Positions 9,048-18,480 are shown, numbered from the stretch's first letter. The stretch: DNA of 64,000 nucleotides from Niallia circulans (GCF_007273535.1 NZ_RIBP01000004.1:496001-560000), one strand, 5' to 3'. Numbers and translations are program-made. Notes: generated by a model not told the origin, from the letters alone.

Positions 9048-9722
9048 TCACTTCTCAAGCAACTTAACAGATTTCTCAATACTGTCTATCACTTCTTCAA
9101 GTGATTTATCTGCCATACTCGCTAATTTCAGATGATAATTCTCAAATGGAAGATGCTCTGTAATTTTATTAGGAACTATCACACAATTCAATCCCGCTGC
9201 AAGTGCCGCTTTAGAGCCATTAGCTGAATCTTCAAAAGCTATTGCTTCACGCGGATTAACTCCTAAAAGCTCCACTACATTTTCGTAAAGCTCTGGATCT
9301 GGCTTAACTTTTTTGACATTATCTCTTGTTTGAATGACATCGAAGTAATGTAAAATATTCAGTTTAATTAAAAAATGTTCTACCCATTCTCTATAGGAGC
9401 TTGATGCCAAGCCAATCTTTAATCCTTGTGCTTTAGCAGCTTTCAAGTAGTCCTCTATCCCATCCCGTGCAATGGGCTTATTCAATTTAGCCTTATGCAT
9501 AACAGCTGATTTTTCGATGATTTCGTCTCTCGTTAAAAGTCCGTTCGATTGGCTTAAGATGAAATTATAAAGGCTGCTAGAGTCCGTACCAATATGGACA
9601 GCATATTCATTTATAGGCAGATTACCTGGGTTCATTTCTAAAATATCACAAAAACTTTCATATAAAGCGTATTCTGTATCAACTGTTAACCCGTCAAAAT
9701 CAAAAACAATTGCTTTTATCAT
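9048..9722 (-). CDS. HAD-superfamily sugar-phosphate phosphatase / phosphoglucomutase-like
   Basis: A 224-residue HAD hydrolase of the beta-phosphoglucomutase-like subfamily. It has the nucleophile motif DFDGLTVDTE at the N-terminus, motif II Ser in LASSSYREW, Lys in KVKPDPELY, and the acidic motif FEDSANG. Such proteins dephosphorylate or isomerise small phosphorylated sugars. It is the last gene on the strand of the gut operon, 36 bases after the aldolase gene, so it may act on overflow sugar phosphates of that pathway; this is inference from position. Confidence 0.8.
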   Translation of the reverse strand: MIKAIVFDFDGLTVDTEYALYESFCDILEMNPGNLPINEYAVHIGTDSSSLYNFILSQSNGLLTRDEIIEKSAVMHKAKLNKPIARDGIEDYLKAAKAQGLKIGLASSSYREWVEHFLIKLNILHYFDVIQTRDNVKKVKPDPELYENVVELLGVNPREAIAFEDSANGSKAALAAGLNCVIVPNKITEHLPFENYHLKLASMADKSLEEVIDSIEKSVKLLEK

Positions 9723-9758
9723 CTGCTAACCTTCTTTCTACTTTAATGCAGCTTTAAC

Positions 9759-10430
9759 TTAGTCCAAAAGGCTGTTACTTCCGTATAATCCATACCACTC
9801 TTTACTAAATGTTTCTACATTCTCTTTAATAGATGGCACTTTAAGAAATGCTTCAATAATGTCTGGAGAAGCTGTAACTCCTTGTGCCCCCGCTAGGCAA
9901 ACCTCTAGTACTTGTTGGGTGTTTTTAAAGCTTGCCGCTAATACTTCACAATTAAAATTAGACTTCGCAAATATTTCTACTATATCTTTAACTACTTGGA
10001 TACCATTTCCTGACAAATTGTCAATTCGATTCACGTATGGCGCTACATAGCTTGCACCTGCTTTTGCCGCCAAGTATGCATTCATAGGTGTATAAACAGT
10101 TGTAGCTAATGTCCGAATTCCCATTCTGCTCAATAATTTAATTGCTTTTAAACCTTCGCTTGTAACAGGAATCTTGATTACTATATTCCCTTGTAATGAA
10201 TCCTGTATATACTTCGCTTCTTCCACTATGTTTTCTGCCATGTCAGCAATTGCTTGCACAAAAAGCACCTTTTCCGTGCCTATACTGCTTTGTATATCCT
10301 TTAGTAAAGGTAAATAGGGTTTTCCTTCTTTAACGATAATACTTGGATTAGTGGTCACTCCGTCTATTGAATAATAGTCACTAAGCAATTGAATTTTGTT
10401 GACGTTTGCAGAATCAATGAATAGTTTCAT
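9759..10430 (-). CDS. fsa: Fructose-6-phosphate aldolase / transaldolase-like protein
   Basis: A 223-residue TIM-barrel enzyme of the TalC/MipB/FSA family. FIDSAN at the N-terminus, the GVTTNPSI loop and the Schiff-base lysine in VIKIPVT are all present, and the length matches FSA rather than long transaldolases. FSA reversibly cleaves fructose-6-phosphate to dihydroxyacetone and glyceraldehyde-3-phosphate. The ATG at 10430 is chosen because AAGGAG lies 7 bases upstream; 15 extra upstream codons lack a site. Being next to a sorbitol PTS whose dehydrogenase makes fructose-6-phosphate gives it a logical substrate. Confidence 0.85.
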   Translation of the reverse strand: MKLFIDSANVNKIQLLSDYYSIDGVTTNPSIIVKEGKPYLPLLKDIQSSIGTEKVLFVQAIADMAENIVEEAKYIQDSLQGNIVIKIPVTSEGLKAIKLLSRMGIRTLATTVYTPMNAYLAAKAGASYVAPYVNRIDNLSGNGIQVVKDIVEIFAKSNFNCEVLAASFKNTQQVLEVCLAGAQGVTASPDIIEAFLKVPSIKENVETFSKEWYGLYGSNSLLD

Positions 10431-10455
10431 ATTTTCACTCCTTAGGAAAAAATAA

Positions 10456-10510
10456 AATAGCTTAACTACCGACAATCATCTTTTAGTTCATCTGGAAAAG
10501 CTAAGCTATT
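10456..10510 (-). terminator. Terminator-like hairpin between gutA and fsa
   Basis: A 9-bp stem (10502-10510 with 10456-10464) closes a 37-base loop and, on the minus strand, is followed by a T-rich run. It may give partial termination and lower expression of the two distal genes. Confidence 0.45.
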
Positions 10511-10531
10511 AACTTTATAGGCGAGACATGA

Positions 10532-10891
10532 TTAGTATATTCGGATTATATCCCCTTGCTTCACATCAGCTATTTCACTATCTTCTAAATATAATGTTCC
10601 TGGTAGCTCTGGTTGTTCAGATCCATCAAACTTGAGGGTAATATGCCCAAGAGATGTAAGATTTTTTTCAACAGCATCACCAACTGAAGTAATTGTGTAT
10701 TTTCTTTCTCCTAATTGAAGGGTGTCACCTGCTTTTATTTCATTGTTAATATCATTAACTGTAATAGATAAGCAATAATCAGCAAGTTCTGCTGGAGCAT
10801 TTTCACCAAACAAAATCAACATTTTATCTCCTAGAAACGCGGATACAGACTCACCTATTTTATTAACTACTGTCTCATATTTCTTTTGCAT
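10532..10891 (-). CDS. gutA: PTS glucitol/sorbitol-family EIIA component
   Basis: A 119-residue protein of the GutA/SrlB family: GENAPAELADYC, LGERKYTITSVGD, LGHITLKFDG and PGTLYLED all match the family. EIIA takes phosphate from HPr and passes it to EIIB. Odd point: where E. coli SrlB carries its phosphohistidine (YCFIHCHG) this protein reads YCLSITVND, with no His. The only conserved His left is that of LGHITL. Phosphotransfer may therefore use a different residue or be impaired; my alignment is from memory. Confidence 0.8.
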   Translation of the reverse strand: MQKKYETVVNKIGESVSAFLGDKMLILFGENAPAELADYCLSITVNDINNEIKAGDTLQLGERKYTITSVGDAVEKNLTSLGHITLKFDGSEQPELPGTLYLEDSEIADVKQGDIIRIY

Positions 10892-10954
10892 ATCCTTACT
10901 CCTTTTCTATGTCTATTTGTGAGTTTTCATAATTATTTATATTTTATTAAATAG

Positions 10955-11950
10955 TTATTCGTATAAGCCAAAGCTTGCTAGCCAAGCAATAAATACGGTT
11001 GGTGCACCGGTCAAAAATCTGCCATACAGAACAGCTGGCACCCCTACTTCGACTGTTTCAGGTTCTGCCTCGGCTAATCCTAAACCAACAGGAACAAAAT
11101 CTGCCGCAGCTTGGGAGTTGATTGCAAATAACGCTGGTAGTGCTAAATGTGGCGGAATATTGCCTTTTCCAATTTCCACGCCAATCAGTGTTCCTACTAC
11201 TTGAGCAATAACAGCACCAGGACCTAAAAATGGTGATAAAAGTGGGAATGAACAAACAAGTGCTATCGCCATTAATCCCCAAACGCTACCAATAAACGGT
11301 GATAAAATATTTGCAAAAAGATCACCAATACCTGTTTCTAAGATAATCCCGATTAGCATCGCAACAAAAGCCATAAATGGAAGGATTGTTTTAATTACTG
11401 TATCAATAGCATCTCTGCCTGCTTGGTAGAAAACACTAGTGATATTTCCCATTCCCATGCCGACTCTTGCCATTAAACCCTTTGGCTTCTGTTGTTCACT
11501 GATTTTCTTACTAGAATCATATTTGTATTCTTTTTCTGGCTTTTTCTCAGCAGGTTGCTCAACTTGCATTACTGCCCCATCTGCAAGCTGGATATTATTT
11601 ATTTTCACACCTGATACATAAATATCTTCCGTAATGTGTTTCGCCAATGGACCGCTTTGTCCTGTAGGCATTATATTAATTGTTGGAATCCGCTTTTGTG
11701 GATATAGACCACAGCGTAATGTACCACCACAATCAATAATGACACATGCCATTTCTGTTTCTGGAACACTTGTTTTAAACCCATTCACTAATTCACAGCC
11801 AGTTAATTCAGCAATTTTGTCTGCAATATCAGGTTTCTCTCCACCTGTAATATAAACAACCTTATTTTTTTCTTCTGTTGGAGTAATTATTAATGGACCG
11901 CCGAATCCGCCTGAACCTTTTGTTATTTTAATAGCTTGATATGTTGTCAT
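10955..11950 (-). CDS. gutB: PTS glucitol/sorbitol EIIB component (membrane)
   Basis: A 331-residue SrlE/GutB-type subunit. The N-terminal cytoplasmic EIIB domain (1 to about 130) has [11 protein letters not shown] and the phospho-cysteine region [14 protein letters not shown] charged linker ([13 protein letters not shown]) leads to a membrane domain with several hydrophobic segments and the conserved [16 protein letters not shown]. In this PTS family the membrane transporter is split between GutB and GutC. It sits between gutC (20-base gap) and gutA (63-base gap). Confidence 0.9.
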   Translation of the reverse strand: MTTYQAIKITKGSGGFGGPLIITPTEEKNKVVYITGGEKPDIADKIAELTGCELVNGFKTSVPETEMACVIIDCGGTLRCGLYPQKRIPTINIMPTGQSGPLAKHITEDIYVSGVKINNIQLADGAVMQVEQPAEKKPEKEYKYDSSKKISEQQKPKGLMARVGMGMGNITSVFYQAGRDAIDTVIKTILPFMAFVAMLIGIILETGIGDLFANILSPFIGSVWGLMAIALVCSFPLLSPFLGPGAVIAQVVGTLIGVEIGKGNIPPHLALPALFAINSQAAADFVPVGLGLAEAEPETVEVGVPAVLYGRFLTGAPTVFIAWLASFGLYE

Positions 11951-11970
11951 TTTCGCTCACCATCACTTAT

Positions 11971-12516
11971 TTATAGTTTAACAGTATCTTTTAATTTTAC
12001 GTTTTGTTGTTTAGCTACATATGCTGTCATATAATCTGTGATCCACCCGCGCAAGAAGTTCGTTACAATACCAACTAGGAAATAACGAAGAGCTAATTCA
12101 GCAGTATCAAATCCTAAAGTAGTAATACCAGCCGCAACACCTAAGAAAACAAACAACTCTCCTGGATTAACATGTGGGAATAGCCCGTTATGAGTGTGGC
12201 ATGAATACGATGCAGCTGCATAATAGCTTGGTTTATATTTCTCAGGAAGGAACTTTCCAAGTGATAATGTCATCGGATTAGCTAAAATAAAAGTTCCGAT
12301 AATCGGTAATACAAAATAGCGAGTAAACGGGTTTTTTGCAGACTTTCTCGCCAGCTTTTCTACTCTCTCTTCCCCAACCAAACGGACAAGTGCGTTCATT
12401 GCAACAAGCAGCATAATTAATAAGGGAACAATATCTGTTACCATACCTATAAATGTCTCGCCCCCATGTCGGAACAAGTCCATGAATTTTTCTGCGCCTT
12501 TAATTAAGATATCCAT
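11971..12516 (-). CDS. gutC: PTS glucitol/sorbitol EIIC component
   Basis: A 181-residue membrane protein of the SrlA/GutC family: [20 protein letters not shown] at the N-terminus, [19 protein letters not shown] and the segment around [18 protein letters not shown], which carries several conserved histidines. It forms part of the sugar-alcohol permease, with GutB. The start ATG at 12516 follows GGAGAG. The gene is packed between gutM and gutB with gaps of about 20 bases. Confidence 0.9.
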   Translation of the reverse strand: MDILIKGAEKFMDLFRHGGETFIGMVTDIVPLLIMLLVAMNALVRLVGEERVEKLARKSAKNPFTRYFVLPIIGTFILANPMTLSLGKFLPEKYKPSYYAAASYSCHTHNGLFPHVNPGELFVFLGVAAGITTLGFDTAELALRYFLVGIVTNFLRGWITDYMTAYVAKQQNVKLKDTVKL

Positions 12517-12537
12517 CTATTAATCTCTCCTTTTCTA

Positions 12538-12963
12538 TCAGCTCTTTTTAGGAATTAGATAATCAATCCAGCCTTTTTTTACTCTTAACTCTCCGCCTTT
12601 AGCAATAATATCGTAGCTTTTTAAAGCATCTTCTATCGCATACTTTGTTAACTTGTTAATACCTTTGTAATCATCATCTGAAATTTTTAAAAGGTTTTTC
12701 CCTTCAAACCCTTTTAGTTCTCGCACTCGGGAAAACACAGTAACACCTTGCATTTTAGCTGCCTTTAAGATGTTATTACGCTTATCAATGGCAAACATAA
12801 CAACAGTACCAGCTTTAAACATACCTGTTTTTTTGCCGATGGCTACACGCCCTAAGCGTCTTAATTCACTATATTTCCTATTAAAATGTTTGATTTGTAG
12901 AAAACCAAAAATACTTTGCAATAACCACGCAATACCGATCATTATAATAAATCCTAAGAACAT
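12538..12963 (-). CDS. gutM: Glucitol operon activator-like protein GutM
   Basis: A 141-residue protein with one N-terminal membrane segment (FIIMIGIAWLLQSIFGFLQI) followed by a soluble domain with LRRLGRVAIGKKTGMFKAG, typical of GutM/SrlM. In E. coli and lactobacilli GutM enhances expression of the gut operon; here the membrane anchor suggests it works at the inner face near the permease. A poorly ribosome-sited 67-base gap separates it from gutR upstream. Confidence 0.85.
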   Translation of the reverse strand: MFLGFIIMIGIAWLLQSIFGFLQIKHFNRKYSELRRLGRVAIGKKTGMFKAGTVVMFAIDKRNNILKAAKMQGVTVFSRVRELKGFEGKNLLKISDDDYKGINKLTKYAIEDALKSYDIIAKGGELRVKKGWIDYLIPKKS

Positions 12964-13030
12964 TTTTTACCCCACCTCATTAAATTCTCTAGCTGTTAAA
13001 ATAAACGCTTACAAATTTTTGTAACTTAGT

Positions 13031-14962
13031 TTAACTAAACTTGCTAATCTTCTTTAAACATTCAGATACTTCCTCATAATTTGCCGCACTTGCTAGCTCG
13101 TTAATTAGCTTCTCATCATTTGCTATTCTGATTATTTCATCATAAACACTCACTAGCTGATGCTCGGTCATTTCAGATTGTTTCTCTGGAATGCCTAATA
13201 AGAAAATAAGTTTAATTTCTTTACCATCAGAGATTACTGTATCAGGGAATACTCCTAGCGCCAGTTCTATTTGATCTGATTTATAATTAAAGGTATGTGG
13301 TATTGCGATAAAGCGATCAAATACCATAGAGCCTTTTTTCTCTCGTTCCTTAAGACGATTCATGAATTCATTATCCAAATGTTCTATCTTAATCAACTCG
13401 TCTACCATCATATATAAACTTTCATGATAGCCGGCCTCACTATTCAATAGAAAGAAGCTTTCTTTGCTTATTAAATGATTTAGTATGGATGTATGCGAGT
13501 TAAAATCAGCTTTTAACATAAATGCTTGCATATATGCTACTTCTTCTATCTTCCTGGCAATAGCTTGTTCATCAAAGATTTCATTTATTATTATGAGTGG
13601 TTTACTTGTTTCAACGGAAAGCTTCACTGTAGAAAAAATGATATCAAAATCGTTTAACATATCTTCTGTTATTTCTGTTTCTGAGAAAAGTCTCAATTCC
13701 GTATCTTTATTAAGGATTCGCTGCAGCTGATTAGAAACTAATTTAGCTGTTCCTCTTCCCGTTCCACAGATGACTGCTGCTTTTCTAATGCTTTTCACCT
13801 TCACTTCACTCTGCGAAATGAAAACTCCAAAATAGAACGCAATATAACCAAGTTCATCTTCTGATACTTCTATGTCATATTCATTCTTAATGATTTCACC
13901 TGCAATCTTTGCCATTTGAAAAGCCACTGGATACTTTTCCTTTACATCCATTAACATCGGATTCTCTATACGCAACCCATACATTAATCTGTTTAACATA
14001 AATGTCAAATGATATTGCAAGTCGGTAAAAAATGATTCATTTTCCTCGATAATATCCTTTTTAAATCCGATATTTTCTACAATCATCTCTAGTAATCTCT
14101 TAATTTCACTTGGTATAGCAATGTTTTCCATTGTACGATTATTTGTTGGAGTTCTTCTTCCAGCTATAGGAATGGTAATGAATAAAACTTCTTCCTCTGG
14201 AATTGTAATTGGAAGACATCTTTCAATTACTTTTGCAATCTCCAAACCAATTTGATAATCATGTGTAGCTTTAAGCTTCAAATGACTTTCTTTCAATCTT
14301 TTTAATGGCTGATTTTTAAGCAACCGATCAAGCATTACTACTACAAATTCCATTAATCGCTTTTGCGTACTAGTTTCAAAATCATAGTGGGCTGCAATAG
14401 TTGCTATTTCTTCAGCAATATCAAGATCTAATGGGTATGACCTGTACATGATATCAAATACATTATTAATGATAAAAAAGCGTATATCCAGCTCTTCACC
14501 ATCCAGCCGCATTCCAGTATTGGGTTTACCATAAATTTTCAGATTATAGGCTTCTAATGATACAGACGCTTTTTTCAACTCATTTACAAGTGTTGTTCGC
14601 CCAATATTAATCGCGTATGCCAACTCATCTAAAGTATTAATTTCCTCACTATTCAAAAGCCTTTCAATGATATAAGCAATACGGCGTTTGGAGGAATCAA
14701 TAGAGTCCTTTTTAGTACTTATATGATCCATCAGGAGATTGAAGCTAGATTGATCTTTTATTGATAACCAAAAACCTTTGCCTCTTTTGTTATCTAAGAA
14801 AGCAATACCTTCTAATTGTTCATTTACTTTCTTGATATAATTTCTGACCGATCTTGTTCCAACCCCTAAAGCATCTGCTAAAAACTCTAAAGAGCTATAC
14901 TCCCTTTGTTGCGATATTTCAATAATCTGAATTACTTTATCCTCTAATGTAAAGTCAGACAC
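13031..14962 (-). CDS. gutR: PRD-domain transcriptional activator of the gut operon
   Basis: A 643-residue LicR/MtlR-type regulator. Domains in order: winged-helix HTH (about 1-60); Mga-like HTH (about 85-140, around YAINIGRTTLVNELKK); PRD1 (about 185-290); PRD2 (about 300-400), with the regulatory His in LQYHLTFMLNRL; an EIIB-like domain with VICGTGRGTA; and an EIIA-like domain with the phospho-His in FIAIPHTF. PTS phosphorylation of these sites tunes DNA binding to sugar supply and general carbon state. In PRD2 the second usual His position reads FYFG rather than LHFG. The gene lies inside its own operon, so it is probably autoactivated through the palindrome upstream of gutF. Confidence 0.9.
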   Translation of the reverse strand: MSDFTLEDKVIQIIEISQQREYSSLEFLADALGVGTRSVRNYIKKVNEQLEGIAFLDNKRGKGFWLSIKDQSSFNLLMDHISTKKDSIDSSKRRIAYIIERLLNSEEINTLDELAYAINIGRTTLVNELKKASVSLEAYNLKIYGKPNTGMRLDGEELDIRFFIINNVFDIMYRSYPLDLDIAEEIATIAAHYDFETSTQKRLMEFVVVMLDRLLKNQPLKRLKESHLKLKATHDYQIGLEIAKVIERCLPITIPEEEVLFITIPIAGRRTPTNNRTMENIAIPSEIKRLLEMIVENIGFKKDIIEENESFFTDLQYHLTFMLNRLMYGLRIENPMLMDVKEKYPVAFQMAKIAGEIIKNEYDIEVSEDELGYIAFYFGVFISQSEVKVKSIRKAAVICGTGRGTAKLVSNQLQRILNKDTELRLFSETEITEDMLNDFDIIFSTVKLSVETSKPLIIINEIFDEQAIARKIEEVAYMQAFMLKADFNSHTSILNHLISKESFFLLNSEAGYHESLYMMVDELIKIEHLDNEFMNRLKEREKKGSMVFDRFIAIPHTFNYKSDQIELALGVFPDTVISDGKEIKLIFLLGIPEKQSEMTEHQLVSVYDEIIRIANDEKLINELASAANYEEVSECLKKISKFS

Positions 14963-15073
14963 TCTACCACCTCTTTGCTAAATGAATGCCAAAAACACCA
15001 GGTTTGGGAACTTAAAGTGAACGACAGTCAACCTTGTATTATGACACTCATCAAAGGTATTCTGACTTCACTA

Positions 15074-15874
15074 TTAACCTCTAGATTTCCCTCCTGAAAT
15101 ATTTAATGTTGTACCCGTAATATAACTGGAACGATCGGAAGCTAAATAAGTCACCAAATCGCCAATTTCTGTTAACTTACCTTCTCTGCCAAGAGGAATA
15201 GATTTACTGTAATCTGTGGATAATCCATCTACCGTAACCCCACGAGTATACGCTAGAGCTTCGTTATACGCATCTGTTCTTAATCCTGTAGTTTCAATAA
15301 TACCTGGCGCAATTCCAACTACACGGATGTTAAACTTCCCAAGCTCTTTTGCCCATGCGCGTGTAAAGGAAATTACAGCACCTTTAGTAGCAGAATAACA
15401 GCTTTGTCCTGCAGAGCCTTCTTGCCCTGCCTCAGAAGAAACGTTAATGATGACACCTTTGTTTACCTTTAACATTTCTTTAGCAGCAGACTGTGCAAAG
15501 AGATAAGGACCTTTTTGATTAACTGCTACCATAAAGTCAAAATCACGCTCACTCAATTCATACTCCGGTCTTTCACCCTTATCATCCACTAAAAGTCTTG
15601 GCAGATTTACTCCCGCATTATTTACCAAGATATCGACAGTGCCAAAAAGTTCAACTGTTTTAGAAACAGTGTTGTTTACACTTTCTTTATTTGTTACATC
15701 ACATTTTAGAAAGTAAGAACCATCTTCTCTAGCTCCTTCCTCTCCATTTAAGTCAGCAACGACAACTTTAACTCCATTGTTTAAAAGTCCCTTTGTAATT
15801 TCTAAACCAATGCCAGAGGCTCCACCTGTTACAATCGCGACTTTCCCTTCAAGATTTAACCATGTATCACTCAT
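15074..15874 (-). CDS. gutF: Sorbitol-6-phosphate 2-dehydrogenase (SDR)
   Basis: A 266-residue SDR with TGGASGIG near residue 18, the acidic NAD-selecting VVADLNGE, NNAG, a catalytic Ser and YSATK. The N-terminus (SDTWLNLEGKVAIVTGG) closely resembles lactobacillar GutF. It oxidises sorbitol-6-phosphate to fructose-6-phosphate. The ATG at 15874 is chosen since GAGGAGGAATT immediately precedes it; the open frame continues 31 codons further up, but that stretch runs through the promoter and cre site. First gene of the operon gutF-R-M-C-B-A. Confidence 0.9.
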   Translation of the reverse strand: MSDTWLNLEGKVAIVTGGASGIGLEITKGLLNNGVKVVVADLNGEEGAREDGSYFLKCDVTNKESVNNTVSKTVELFGTVDILVNNAGVNLPRLLVDDKGERPEYELSERDFDFMVAVNQKGPYLFAQSAAKEMLKVNKGVIINVSSEAGQEGSAGQSCYSATKGAVISFTRAWAKELGKFNIRVVGIAPGIIETTGLRTDAYNEALAYTRGVTVDGLSTDYSKSIPLGREGKLTEIGDLVTYLASDRSSYITGTTLNISGGKSRG

Positions 15875-15896
15875 TAGTAATTCCTCCTCATCATTT

Positions 15897-15910
15897 TGAA
15901 AGCACTTTCT
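15897..15910 (-). promoter_or_regulatory. CcpA cre-like site, gut operon
   Basis: On the plus strand TGAAAGCACTTTCT, which differs from the ideal palindromic cre at two positions. It lies downstream of the predicted start of transcription and before the gutF ribosome site, suited to glucose repression. Confidence 0.65.
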
Positions 15911-15923
15911 ATTTCTTGATTTC

Positions 15924-15952
15924 AGTATAGGAGGTAATCTAATGTAATTTAA
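15924..15952 (-). promoter_or_regulatory. Predicted gut operon promoter
   Basis: Minus strand: -10 TATACT (15924-15929) and, 17 bases upstream, a poor -35 TTAAAT (15947-15952). A good -10 with weak -35 is typical of activator-dependent promoters and fits control by the PRD activator. Confidence 0.55.
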
Positions 15953-15990
15953 TACAGACTTTTTCACATAATAGTGAAAAAGTCTGTATT
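15951..15990. promoter_or_regulatory. 17-bp palindrome, putative GutR operator
   Basis: Perfect 17-bp inverted repeat (15951-15967 / 15974-15990) with a 6-base spacer. It overlaps the edge of the -35 box and extends upstream. Its core TTTTCAC-N6-GTGAAAA resembles the MtlR-type operator of PRD activators (TTGNCACA-N4-TGTGNCAA). A terminator for something upstream is the main alternative. Confidence 0.55.
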
Positions 15991-16440
15991 ATTAATCTGA
16001 TTTATTTAGATACAGGATTTTTATGTATGTACTTTAACATAGTCGAAAAGTTTAATCCGCTTAACCACTTGCCATGAAGAACAAATTAATAGTATATCTA
16101 ATTAATTCGGTATGTTTAGAATGGTTTAAAAGCATGATTTTATAAAATAGCTTTACAACAGGAGCTTTAAAGACTGGCACAAACTCTGACATCGTAAACG
16201 ATTGAAAGAAGACTTGGTAAAGATTTGAGTTAGGCTTAGGCTATCTAAATGGGAATCTGAAAAGTCCTTCCTCCATATTTATTAAATAAAAGTTGTTCTC
16301 CCCCTAGTATAAAAAAGCTACAGAAAAAATCCTTTTGTATAAATTTTTAAGCAATTGTTTTAGACAAAGACCAATAGTTATATTACCCTATTAAACTACA
16401 AAAGAAAATATAGTTTAAACCTATTTTCTGTTCCTACTAA
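15991..16440. other. Gene-poor AT-rich gap
   Basis: No open frame with a ribosome site, no RNA signature and no clear repeat structure was found. The composition is uniformly AT-rich with many stops in all frames, as expected for spacer or decayed sequence. Confidence 0.5.
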
Positions 16441-16468
16441 AAAGAGGAAGCTACTCAGCCTCCTCTTT
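16441..16468 (-). terminator. Hairpin terminator
   Basis: Arms AAAGAGGA / TCCTCTTT separated by 12 bases. On the minus strand the stem runs into a T5 tract. It lies about 70 bases past the stop of the small membrane protein gene. Confidence 0.55.
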
Positions 16469-16539
16469 GTTCCCTTTACATGAAAGGTTTATCTTTTTGG
16501 TCACTCTACTGGTATTAATAAATAGAGCATATTGTACCT

Positions 16540-16794
16540 TCATCTAGTTCTTGAATTTCCTGATCTACTCCCATGCCTTCTCCCACAATAAAAACCAAAA
16601 GAAAAAATAGAAATTACAATGATTATCACAACTCCATAATTCTTAATTATCTTGAGCAGATTAGGTAAAACAGTTTTCATCATAAAAGGCAGTAACGCCC
16701 CTTTTGTGTGAAGATAGTAACCATATACAATAACCAATATTATTAAAATAATAAGCGACAACCGAACAATTCTAAAGAATACATTGTCACTCAC
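16540..16794 (-). CDS. Small two-helix membrane protein
   Basis: An 84-residue hypothetical protein. Two strongly hydrophobic segments (about 9-27, and about 53-69) are separated by a basic loop, and the tail is Arg-rich (RRHGSRSGNSRTR). The start is GTG with a GGAG motif close upstream. I recognise no family. It stands alone between rlmD and the gut operon with its own terminator, so it probably forms a one-gene unit. Confidence 0.55.
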   Translation of the reverse strand: MSDNVFFRIVRLSLIILIILVIVYGYYLHTKGALLPFMMKTVLPNLLKIIKNYGVVIIIVISIFSFGFYCGRRHGSRSGNSRTR

Positions 16795-16903
16795 CTTGCT
16801 CCACTCCCCAACTTCTCATTTTGGCTTACTTTTTATTTTTATCTACAATTACAGTTCGATGAAAAGTGCCTCTGTCCTTCTAAATCTGATTTATTTAATA
16901 CGA

Positions 16904-16935
16904 AGAACCCGGATTTTTTAAGAAATCCGGGTTCT
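16904..16935 (-). terminator. rlmD terminator
   Basis: 13-bp perfect stem (16904-16916 / 16923-16935) with a 6-base loop, 6 bases after the rlmD stop codon, followed on the minus strand by T-rich sequence. Confidence 0.8.
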
Positions 16936-16940
16936 AATGA

Positions 16941-18332
16941 TTATTTTAAAACCAACTCCACTACACACTCTACATGCGCCGTGTGGGGGAACATATCCAC
17001 AGGCTGCAAATACTCTACCTTATAATCCTTGCTCAAATAATCAATATCCTTCGCTAATGTCGACGGATTGCAGGATACGTAAATGAACTTCTTCGGTTTT
17101 ACCTTTTTGATGGCGTTAAGCAGCTTTTGGTCGCAGCCTGTTCTTGGCGGGTCGACTACTACTACGTCTGGGCGCCAGCCTTCTTCGACCCATTTTGGGA
17201 GCCAGTGCTCGGCTGTTCCTGTTACGTATGTGGCATTTTTGATGCCGTGTCTATCAGCATTTTTTTGGGCGTCGATGATGGCTGCATCGATGGTGTCCAT
17301 GCCGCGGACTTCGCTTGCACCGTCAGCTAGCCATAATCCGATTGTTCCAACACCGCAGTAGGCGTCAGCGATTTTTTCTTTGCCTGTCAGGCTGGCAGCT
17401 TTTTTGACTTCGTCGTACAGCTTGACTGTTTGTGTCGGGTTTAGCTGGAAGAAGGCACGTGCTGACAGCTCAAAGTTTAAGTCGCCTAATGTTTCTTGAA
17501 TGACCTCTTCGCCTCTTAGATGAATAGTCTTTTCACCGAATATTAGGGATGTCTTGTTGCCGTTAATATTTTGCACTAGTGACTTCACTTCAGGCAGACG
17601 TTTTAGAATTTCTGCCATGATTTGTTTTTTGCGCGGCACTTCTTTTTGAGTTGTAATTAACACGACCTGTACTTCTCCTGATTGGAAGCCTGCTCTTGTC
17701 ACGATTGTACGGACGATACCTTTTTGTGTGCGTTCATCGTAAATTGGTACATTCAGCTCTTCTAAAATGTTGCGAACCTCTTCTGACACCTTGTTTGTCA
17801 GCGGATGCTGAACCATGCAGTTTTGGATTGGGACAAGGCGATGGGAGTCAATCCCATACAAGCCTGCGATTACTTTGCCGTTTTTCTGCTGGCCGATTTG
17901 GAATTGGCTCTTATTGCGGTAATTCCAAGGCTCTTCCATACCGATTGTCGGACGGATATCTAAGTTTTCTATTTTCAGTTTTGTGTGTCTTTCTAGTGAC
18001 TGGATTACAATATCGCGCTTTTCTCTAAGCTGCTGGTCATATGCTAAATGCTGAAGCTGGCAGCCGCCGCATTGCTCGTAGATCGGGCATGGTGCTTTGA
18101 CGCGAAATGGTGATGCCTTTCGGATTTTCTTTACTTTTGCCTCTGAAAACTTCGGCATGATCTTTGTTGCTTCCACGACTACTTCTTCGCCTGGTAGTGC
18201 TCCTTGAACGAAGACGACCTGCCGTTTGAAATAGCCGACACCCTCTCCATTGATTCCGAGTCTTTTAATTGTGAGCGGGAAGGTTTGTCCTTGCTGTAAC
18301 TTTGCCGTGCTTACTTGCTTTTTATCATTCAT
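16941..18332 (-). CDS. rlmD: 23S rRNA (uracil-5-)-methyltransferase RlmD/RlmCD family (YfjO-like)
   Basis: A 463-residue enzyme of the TrmA/RumA family. It has an N-terminal TRAM RNA-binding domain (about 10-68), an Fe-S cysteine set in [14 protein letters not shown], a SAM-binding region around [21 protein letters not shown], and the catalytic Cys in [10 protein letters not shown]. It methylates C5 of specific uridines in 23S rRNA. B. subtilis has two such genes (yefA and yfjO); the neighbouring yfjP/pdaA-like genes favour a yfjO counterpart. Confidence 0.9.
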   Translation of the reverse strand: MNDKKQVSTAKLQQGQTFPLTIKRLGINGEGVGYFKRQVVFVQGALPGEEVVVEATKIMPKFSEAKVKKIRKASPFRVKAPCPIYEQCGGCQLQHLAYDQQLREKRDIVIQSLERHTKLKIENLDIRPTIGMEEPWNYRNKSQFQIGQQKNGKVIAGLYGIDSHRLVPIQNCMVQHPLTNKVSEEVRNILEELNVPIYDERTQKGIVRTIVTRAGFQSGEVQVVLITTQKEVPRKKQIMAEILKRLPEVKSLVQNINGNKTSLIFGEKTIHLRGEEVIQETLGDLNFELSARAFFQLNPTQTVKLYDEVKKAASLTGKEKIADAYCGVGTIGLWLADGASEVRGMDTIDAAIIDAQKNADRHGIKNATYVTGTAEHWLPKWVEEGWRPDVVVVDPPRTGCDQKLLNAIKKVKPKKFIYVSCNPSTLAKDIDYLSKDYKVEYLQPVDMFPHTAHVECVVELVLK

Positions 18333-18442
18333 TCTATTGCTCCTATAAGTAGGTTTCTATTTTTTTATTTATTATAATCAGTGTAAACTGCAACCTTTAT
18401 ACTAATACTTCTTTATTGGATAATCCAGCTATCTTGCAAATA

Positions 18443-18476
18443 AAAATCCCTCAAATCTTAATCTTTGAGGGATTTT
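18443..18476 (-). terminator. Arabinanase gene terminator
   Basis: 13-bp perfect stem (18443-18455 / 18464-18476) with an 8-base loop, starting 4 bases after the stop of the GH43 gene. Confidence 0.8.
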
Positions 18477-18480
18477 CTTC

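Noticed and set aside
15993..16900. Shared string AATCTGATTTATTTA at about 15994 and 16882
   Set aside because: Only about 15 AT-rich bases with no extended similarity or element boundaries; likely chance.
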